NCBI GenBank assembly: GCA_947176485.1
Contig: CAMWQS010000046.1
Coordinates: 1 to 10,800 of the forward strand
Source of the DNA: an uncultured Clostridia bacterium
GTDB taxonomy: Bacteria; Bacillota; Clostridia; Christensenellales; Borkfalkiaceae
DNA length: 10,800 bases
Direction of reading: 5' to 3'
Shown here: positions 5,754 to 10,800 of the stretch, piece by piece
How positions within the stretch are numbered: position 1 is the stretch's first letter
Layout of the letters: every line of letters starts with the position of its first letter
The notes under the pieces: generated by a model
The model's database searches: none
Told to the model about the DNA's origin: nothing
Seen by the model: only the letters and a program-made list of their open reading frames with translations
Translations under genes and position numbers: made by a program

Positions 5754-7991
5754 ATGAAAAAGAAAAGTATTGTATGCGGAGTTATTGCCTCGTCTATTGT
5801 AATTGCTGCAACCTTCGGCGGCTGTTCTCTCGTGTCAACCAATACCGCGGCTGATATGAACCGGAAGATAGCAACGGTAGATATTTCCAAGGCGGCTAAG
5901 TTCAATGCGGAATTCGGCGACTATGCCAGCGCAGTGGGCGAAACCAACATCATAAAAAGGGAACTCGTTGCATACTTTATAAACTACGGATACTCCGTTT
6001 ATCAGCAATACTACGCTACTAATCCCGATAAAGCTTACGAGATGACTTTCAACTCGCTTTTAGACCAGCTCGTTGACAACGCTGTACTCGTTCAGTATTC
6101 CACGCTGTACCTTTTGAGGGAGAAGGGTACCAACGATAAAGCTGATGGCTACGACGCTAACGCGCTTGAAACCTATAAAAGCAAGGAAAGCGACAAAGAT
6201 AAGTACGAGTATCTTCTCGGCGGCGAGGACAGTGAAGACGTTTATATTGCAAAATATAATCTTTACTACTCGATAAATTCCGCTATCGACAATCAAGAAA
6301 AGGAAATTTTAGACGAAGAAACTTCGTCTAACGGTACCGGTACGCGCACCGCTCCTACCGGCGTTGACACCCAAAAAGAAAATTACTATCCTCAAAAGAG
6401 CGCAACCGACAAGAGCCTTGATTACGGCATCTACACGGGTTACGCGGGTTACGAAATCGGTGACAGCGGCGCGTACGAAAAGGACAAGCTCGAAGACACC
6501 AACAACGCAACGCGTATCGCAGCGTATCACAAGTTCATTTCCAACCTTGAAGATTCGTCTTACAACCTCGTTGATTCAAAAAAGGAAGACTTGCGCAAGG
6601 TTACCGAATTGAATTATATCCAATACGAGTACGTCAACCAGCTTAAACAGCGCATAATCAACAAGTATTACGACGTTTACGAGGAAAAGCAGGAAGACGC
6701 TTTGAAAGACCTCGATAAAGCAGAGGATAAGCATTATTCCACGCTTGACGCAAGCTACAAGGACTTGCTTGCTTCGCAGAAGGAAAACTACAAAACGGAA
6801 AGCAATTTCACTTCCGCTATGGACAGTATGTCCGACACCTCGTTCGTGCTTTACGCACCCGATACCGAGGATACCGATAACGGCGGCAGGTTCGGCTACG
6901 TCTACAACATTTTGCTTCCGTTCAGCGAAAAACAAAGCGATGCTTTGAAGGCACTTCAGTCCAAGTATGCAGACAGCGACCTTGACGGCGGCTACGAGCC
7001 CGCTTACTACACTGAAAGGCAAAAGCTTTTAGAAGAAATCAAAACGACCGACCAGCGTGAGGCTTGGTTCAACGGCGAAACAGAATACGCTTTCAAAGCG
7101 GACGCAGTTGAAAAGTATTACAACAAGACTGATAAACCCGCTTGGCTGTTCTTTGAAAATAACGTTTCCCAGCCCGACAAGTACGAGCCCTTGGATAAAT
7201 ACGCAGGCTTGTATCCCTACAACGGCACCGTAGTCGAAAGGGAGGACGATTACGTTCTCATTCCCAACGAGCTTAAAATTAACGATATGCTTGACGAGTT
7301 CGTTGCGTATATCGATTACGTAATGGGCGATACCTCAACTGCCAAGACGGAGTGGAACACCGAATCAAAGTATTCCGCACTCAGCGCAGAAAACCTTTAC
7401 AAAGCCGATAAAGTAAACGGCAAAGACGTTATCGATTATTCCAACTTCGTATATGCAAAGGGTAAAGTTAACTTCGGCTCATACGAAAACGAGAAACTTG
7501 CAGAAGCTGACAACAGAGCAAACCTTCTCTATAAGGACAGCGCGCAGTACAAAGCGTTAAGCGCTGTAAACGAGCTTCAATACGCATACACGACCGATAC
7601 GGGCGTTCTTTCGCAGTACCTCGGCTATTCCGTACAAGCGGGCGATACCAACTACATTAAAGAGTTCGAGCACGCCGCACACGAAGCGGTTATTGGCGGC
7701 GCAGGTTCCTTCGCGGTTTGCGCGGGCGATTACGGCTGGCACTTAATCTACGTTACCTATACTTTCGGCGTGGCAGAAGCTCAATACGGTGAAACCCCCA
7801 ACTGGAAGGAAAACGTTGATAAAGAAGGCACCTTCGAAAATCTTTACTACGAGTATTACAAGAGCCAAAATCTTCCCAACATAAGCACGAATACGAGAAA
7901 TCGCATTATCACCGATTTCAAGGGCGAATTAACCGTAAAGAAGTACGAATCAGCGTATAAAAATCTATTTGAGCTTGACAAGAAAAATTAA
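5754..7991 (+). CDS. Large Tyr-rich lipoprotein, divergent SurA/PrsA-like (parvulin-type) foldase candidate
   Basis: The N-terminus is a lipoprotein signal: MKKK, a hydrophobic stretch, then FGGC with Cys24 as the likely lipidated residue (Phe at -3 is atypical). Residues about 62-125 resemble the SurA N-terminal chaperone domain: GETNIIKRELVAYF, then a helix with LLDQLVDNAVL. At about 380-405, YVYNILLPFSEKQSDALKAL resembles the opening strand and helix of a parvulin prolyl isomerase, where the family has an HILV-type motif with His; Asn replaces His here. The closing half of such a domain appears only at about 615-670, with FEHAAHEAV from 638 and DYGWHLIYV (659-667). About 200 residues seem inserted between the halves. 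The protein is very rich in Tyr (about 75 of 745 by hand count) and charged residues. It has its own promoter and is followed nine bases later by uppP. Firmicutes often carry a PrsA/SurA-type foldase after mfd, which supports the call. Catalytic activity is doubtful; extracellular chaperoning is inferred. Confidence 0.66.
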   Translation: MKKKSIVCGVIASSIVIAATFGGCSLVSTNTAADMNRKIATVDISKAAKFNAEFGDYASAVGETNIIKRELVAYFINYGYSVYQQYYATNPDKAYEMTFNSLLDQLVDNAVLVQYSTLYLLREKGTNDKADGYDANALETYKSKESDKDKYEYLLGGEDSEDVYIAKYNLYYSINSAIDNQEKEILDEETSSNGTGTRTAPTGVDTQKENYYPQKSATDKSLDYGIYTGYAGYEIGDSGAYEKDKLEDTNNATRIAAYHKFISNLEDSSYNLVDSKKEDLRKVTELNYIQYEYVNQLKQRIINKYYDVYEEKQEDALKDLDKAEDKHYSTLDASYKDLLASQKENYKTESNFTSAMDSMSDTSFVLYAPDTEDTDNGGRFGYVYNILLPFSEKQSDALKALQSKYADSDLDGGYEPAYYTERQKLLEEIKTTDQREAWFNGETEYAFKADAVEKYYNKTDKPAWLFFENNVSQPDKYEPLDKYAGLYPYNGTVVEREDDYVLIPNELKINDMLDEFVAYIDYVMGDTSTAKTEWNTESKYSALSAENLYKADKVNGKDVIDYSNFVYAKGKVNFGSYENEKLAEADNRANLLYKDSAQYKALSAVNELQYAYTTDTGVLSQYLGYSVQAGDTNYIKEFEHAAHEAVIGGAGSFAVCAGDYGWHLIYVTYTFGVAEAQYGETPNWKENVDKEGTFENLYYEYYKSQNLPNISTNTRNRIITDFKGELTVKKYESAYKNLFELDKKN

Positions 7992-8000
7992 GGCTAATCT

Positions 8001-8831
8001 ATGGAAATTTGGCAAGCGGCATTTCTCGGCTTAGTGCAGGGTTTGACGGAATTCTTACCCGTATCTTCGTCGGGGCACATTGCGTTCTATAACGCAATTT
8101 TCAGCAGCACGACGGGCAGTGAAATCGACGTAATGTTCTTCACCGTAATACTTCATCTCGGCACCTTGGTTGCCGTTTGCGTAGTGTTTTGGCGAGACGT
8201 AATCGCTTTTTTCAAAAAGCCGTTTAAAACGCTCGGGTTGCTCGTTCTTGCCTCTGTTCCCGCCGCAGTGGTGGGGGTAATAATAGAAGTCTGCGGGCTT
8301 GACGATATCCTTCTTGCACGAAGCTGCGTCGGAATAGTTTTGTCAGTCTTGTTCCTCGTTACGGCAGCTTTATTATTCGTAACGGAATTCGTGGCGAAAC
8401 GCCGAGAAAGCACTTTACCGCTTTGTTTAAAAACGGCTATGCCTATGGGCTTTGCCCAAGCCGTTGCGGTTCTTCCCGGTATCTCGCGTAGCGGTTCAAC
8501 CATCTGCGCGGGCACCTTGGCGGGCTGCAATAGGGAGGACGTTGCAAAATTCTCCTTCCTAATGAGTATCCCTATAATATTGGGCGGCTTCTTCGTGGAG
8601 CTTGCCTTGGGGCTTTACAAGGGTGAAATTCAGCAAAACTTTACCGACTACGGCGCCACCTTGGGTTGGAGCGTTGCACTCGGTTTCATAATCTCGGCAG
8701 TGGCGGGGCTTTTTGCAATAAAGGTAATGCTTAAAGCCATTAAAAAAGCAAACTACAAATGGTTCAGCTTGTATCTCGTCTTGATGTCGGTAACCAGTCT
8801 CGTTTTGCAATTCACAGTATTTAACGCATAA
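8001..8831 (+). CDS. uppP: Undecaprenyl-diphosphatase UppP (BacA family)
   Basis: This polytopic membrane enzyme removes a phosphate from undecaprenyl pyrophosphate, regenerating the lipid carrier for peptidoglycan and other wall polymers; overexpression in other bacteria gives bacitracin resistance. The 276 residues match the family. The first active-site region is clear: LGLVQGLTEFLPVSSSGH at 9-26, with Gln13, Glu17 and His26 in the expected spacing. The second is PGISRSGST at 159-167 with Arg163. The rest is mostly hydrophobic helices. The ATG at 8001 is nine bases after the lipoprotein stop; a modest AAGG (7990-7993) overlapping that stop is the only Shine-Dalgarno, so translation is probably coupled. 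An intrinsic terminator follows directly. Pairing with a surface lipoprotein suggests a cell-envelope unit, though no direct functional link is shown. Confidence 0.97.
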   Translation: MEIWQAAFLGLVQGLTEFLPVSSSGHIAFYNAIFSSTTGSEIDVMFFTVILHLGTLVAVCVVFWRDVIAFFKKPFKTLGLLVLASVPAAVVGVIIEVCGLDDILLARSCVGIVLSVLFLVTAALLFVTEFVAKRRESTLPLCLKTAMPMGFAQAVAVLPGISRSGSTICAGTLAGCNREDVAKFSFLMSIPIILGGFFVELALGLYKGEIQQNFTDYGATLGWSVALGFIISAVAGLFAIKVMLKAIKKANYKWFSLYLVLMSVTSLVLQFTVFNA

Positions 8832-8832
8832 A

Positions 8833-8859
8833 AAAAGGGCGGCTTCAAGCCGTCTTTTT
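8833..8859 (+). terminator. Rho-independent terminator after uppP
   Basis: GGGCGGCT (8837-8844) pairs with AGCCGTCT (8848-8855), with two G-U pairs and a TCA loop. It is extended by A-T pairs from the flanking A-run, and five T occupy 8855-8859. It begins just after the uppP stop and ends 11 bases before the Shine-Dalgarno of the next gene. A TATAAT at 8861-8866 follows it immediately but has no -35 at a workable distance. Confidence 0.78.
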
Positions 8860-8882
8860 ATATAATATTGAAAGGAGTACCA

Positions 8883-9656
8883 ATGGAAGAAATATTAAAG
8901 GTTGAAGGGCTTAAAAAGACCTTTAAGCAACCTAAAAAACTTTTCAAAAAGGTGGAAGGACCCGAAACGGTAGTTGCCGTGGACAACCTTTCATTCGCCG
9001 CGTATAAAGGTGAAATTTTCGGGCTTTTAGGCCCCAACGGCGCGGGCAAAACCACCACTTTGAGAATGCTTGCCACCCTTATAAAACCCGATAGCGGTAA
9101 CGCGTATATTTGCGGCAAAAGCGTCGTTTCAGAAGAGAGTGAAGTCCGCAAAAAAATAGGCTTTTTGACCAGCGAGCTAAAGCTTGAAGACGCCTTCACG
9201 CCCGACTATCTTTTCGACTTTTTCAGCGGACTTTACGGCATAGATAAAGGAGTGGCGCAGTCAAGAAAGTTCAGCCTTTTCCAAAAGTTCGGCATCGATG
9301 CGTTCAGACACCAAAAGTACGGCAACCTTTCTACGGGTATGAAGCAGAAGGTTGCCCTCGTCGTGTCCATTGCACACGACCCCGAATTTATCATTTTCGA
9401 CGAACCCACCAACGGGCTTGACGTGCTCACCGCCCGCGTTGTAACCGACTTTTTGCAGGAGCTTCGCGCAGACGGTAAAACGATAATACTTTCAACCCAC
9501 ATTTTCAGCCTCGTCGAAAAGCTGTGCGATAGGGTGGGCATCTTAATCGACGGCAAGCTTGCCGCCCTCGACACGCTCGAAAATCTCACCAAGGAAAAGA
9601 ACCTCGAAGATACTTTCTTTGAACTGTATGAAAAGGTTACGGGGGCGAAGATATGA
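8883..9656 (+). CDS. natA: ABC transporter ATP-binding protein, NatA-like
   Basis: This is the cytosolic ATPase of an ABC exporter. In order, with the ATG at 8883: Walker A GPNGAGKTT (50-58), ABC signature LSTGMKQK (149-156), Walker B with DEPTNGLD (173-180), and the switch His206 in LSTHIF. The signature form and the lysine-rich segment before the Walker A strand resemble NatA, the ATPase of the sodium-efflux system NatAB; the substrate is not proven by sequence. The frame stays open upstream to a TTG at 8868, but the Shine-Dalgarno AAAGGAG (8871-8877) lies after that and five bases before the ATG, which fixes the start and gives 257 residues. Its stop overlaps the permease start by four bases. 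The uppP terminator lies directly upstream with little room for a promoter. Confidence 0.93.
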   Translation: MEEILKVEGLKKTFKQPKKLFKKVEGPETVVAVDNLSFAAYKGEIFGLLGPNGAGKTTTLRMLATLIKPDSGNAYICGKSVVSEESEVRKKIGFLTSELKLEDAFTPDYLFDFFSGLYGIDKGVAQSRKFSLFQKFGIDAFRHQKYGNLSTGMKQKVALVVSIAHDPEFIIFDEPTNGLDVLTARVVTDFLQELRADGKTIILSTHIFSLVEKLCDRVGILIDGKLAALDTLENLTKEKNLEDTFFELYEKVTGAKI

Positions 9657-10786
9657 AAAATATTCTTTTAATAATCAAAAAGGAATTCAACCGCTTTTTC
9701 AAGGACAGAAGAATGATATTAATGCTCTTTCTTCCGGGGCTTCTGATATTCTGTCTTTACTCGCTAATCGGCACCGTAATGGAAAAAGCCGCTCCCCAAA
9801 TTCCCGAAGACTATAAACCTACGGTTTATTTTTGCAATTTGCCCGATGGTTTTTTAAGCGAAACCAGCCTCGGCTTATTTGAAAGAAAGGACTTTGAAAC
9901 CGTTGAAGAAGCAAAGGCAAGCGTTGCCGAAGGCGACTTGGATATAGTAGTTGAATTTCCAGCAAGCTTCACGGCGGAAGTCGAAGGTAATAGTAGACCC
10001 GAGGTCAAGGCTTACTATAATTCGTCAGTGCAAACTTCTATCGTGGGCTATTCCATTGCAACGGGAATTTTAAGCAGCCTGAACGCGTTCACCGTTAATT
10101 CAACCCCAACCGAAAAATTCGACTTGGTTGACGAGGACGAGCAAGTAACAAATATATTTGCAATGGTAATACCTTTGCTTATGTTTTCCCTTCTCGCGTC
10201 GTCGTGTATTTCCGTTGCGCCCGAAGCAATCGCGGGCGAAAAGGAGAGGGGTACGATGGCAACCATGCTAATTACCCCCGTAAAGAGAATTGAAATAGTC
10301 CTCGGCAAAATATTAAGCCTATCGTGCTACGCTATGCTAAGCGGAATTATCAGCTTTCTCGGGGTCATACTTTCACTGCCTAAGCTTTCGGGCGGACTGT
10401 TAAATCTAGGTGCAGTTTCCTACGGAGTAGGAACTTACTTCATGTTGTTCGGTCTTATAATCTCAATCGTCCTCGTAATGATTTCGGCGTTCTCGGTTCT
10501 CTCGACGCTCGCAAAAAACGTCAAAGAGGCAACTGCCTTCATTGGTCCTTTAATGCTCGTAATAATCTTGCTCGGGATGTCGAGTATGTTCTTCACCAAC
10601 CCGTCCGTGGGACTCTACGCAATACCGTTCATCGGCAGCGGAATAGCAATGTCGGCGGTGCTTTCAACGACTGCTTCCGCCCTCGGCGTGGTACTTGCAA
10701 TTCTCTCAAATTTAGTCCTAACCGCCCTTTTAGTAGTCCTAATGGGCTTTATGTTCAAAAAAGAAAATATAATGCTTAAAAAGTAA
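9653..10786 (+). CDS. natB: ABC-2 type permease, NatB-like
   Basis: This is the membrane partner of the preceding ATPase. The ATG at 9653 overlaps the upstream stop in an ATGA arrangement, a classic sign of translational coupling. It encodes 377 residues, close to the size of known NatB proteins. A short basic N-terminus leads into a first membrane helix at about 21-43. A mostly hydrophilic domain of about 120 residues (44-167), presumably extracytoplasmic, follows, and then a set of membrane helices from about 168 to the C-terminus. GEKERGTMATMLITPVKR, beginning at residue 195, matches the conserved cytoplasmic loop of ABC-2 permeases (E-x-E-x-GT-x6-TP), which couples to the ATPase. It ends in a basic tail 14 bases before the window edge. 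NatAB in Bacillus exports sodium; here the substrate is inferred from similarity, and other ABC-2 exporters are possible. Confidence 0.9.
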   Translation: MKNILLIIKKEFNRFFKDRRMILMLFLPGLLIFCLYSLIGTVMEKAAPQIPEDYKPTVYFCNLPDGFLSETSLGLFERKDFETVEEAKASVAEGDLDIVVEFPASFTAEVEGNSRPEVKAYYNSSVQTSIVGYSIATGILSSLNAFTVNSTPTEKFDLVDEDEQVTNIFAMVIPLLMFSLLASSCISVAPEAIAGEKERGTMATMLITPVKRIEIVLGKILSLSCYAMLSGIISFLGVILSLPKLSGGLLNLGAVSYGVGTYFMLFGLIISIVLVMISAFSVLSTLAKNVKEATAFIGPLMLVIILLGMSSMFFTNPSVGLYAIPFIGSGIAMSAVLSTTASALGVVLAILSNLVLTALLVVLMGFMFKKENIMLKK

Positions 10787-10800
10787 TAGCGGTATAGAAA

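Noticed and set aside
8868..8882. Upstream TTG start for the ABC ATPase
   Set aside because: The AAAGGAG Shine-Dalgarno (8871-8877) lies downstream of this TTG and at ideal spacing to the ATG at 8883.

Overview
The window looks like core chromosome from a low-to-moderate GC monoderm Firmicute, most likely an uncultured Clostridia-type lineage. The grounds are the gene order (prs, pth, mfd, then a secreted foldase-like lipoprotein), strong Shine-Dalgarno sequences, GTG and TTG starts, a lipoprotein signal peptide and NatA/NatB-type ABC genes. This placement is inference from gene content, not a taxonomic assignment. Every gene reads on the + strand. No mobile element, CRISPR array, tRNA or rRNA is visible.

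Layout: (1) 2-418, the 3' end of tadA (tRNA wobble adenosine deaminase), cut by the window edge. (2) 419-536, an intergenic stretch with a good sigma-A-type promoter (434-462) and a short leader with two small hairpins. (3) 537-1484, prs (PRPP synthetase, GTG start). (4) 1485-1673, a 189-base gap with a weaker terminator-like hairpin soon after prs and a strong rho-independent terminator ending 10 bases before the next start. (5) 1674-2237, pth (peptidyl-tRNA hydrolase), then 2259-5672, mfd (transcription-repair coupling factor, TTG start). (6) 5679-5707, a promoter driving 5754-7991, a large, very tyrosine-rich lipoprotein with a divergent, apparently split SurA/PrsA-like fold, followed 9 bases later by uppP (undecaprenyl-diphosphatase, 8001-8831) and a terminator. 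(7) 8883-10786, an ABC ATPase and its membrane permease with a 4-base overlap, resembling the NatAB sodium-efflux exporter. The last 14 bases hold nothing recognisable.

The genes serve basic cell maintenance. TadA and Pth support translation. Prs makes PRPP for nucleotide, histidine, tryptophan and NAD synthesis. Mfd clears stalled RNA polymerase and recruits repair. The lipoprotein and UppP act at the outer face of the membrane in protein folding (inferred) and cell-wall lipid-carrier recycling. The ABC pair exports an ion or small molecule.

Most of the window is ordinary. The points most worth a second look are the tyrosine-rich lipoprotein with its split, residue-substituted parvulin-like domain, and two places where an intrinsic terminator lies almost directly against the ribosome binding site of the next gene (pth and the ABC ATPase). 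I found no convincing undescribed multi-gene system.
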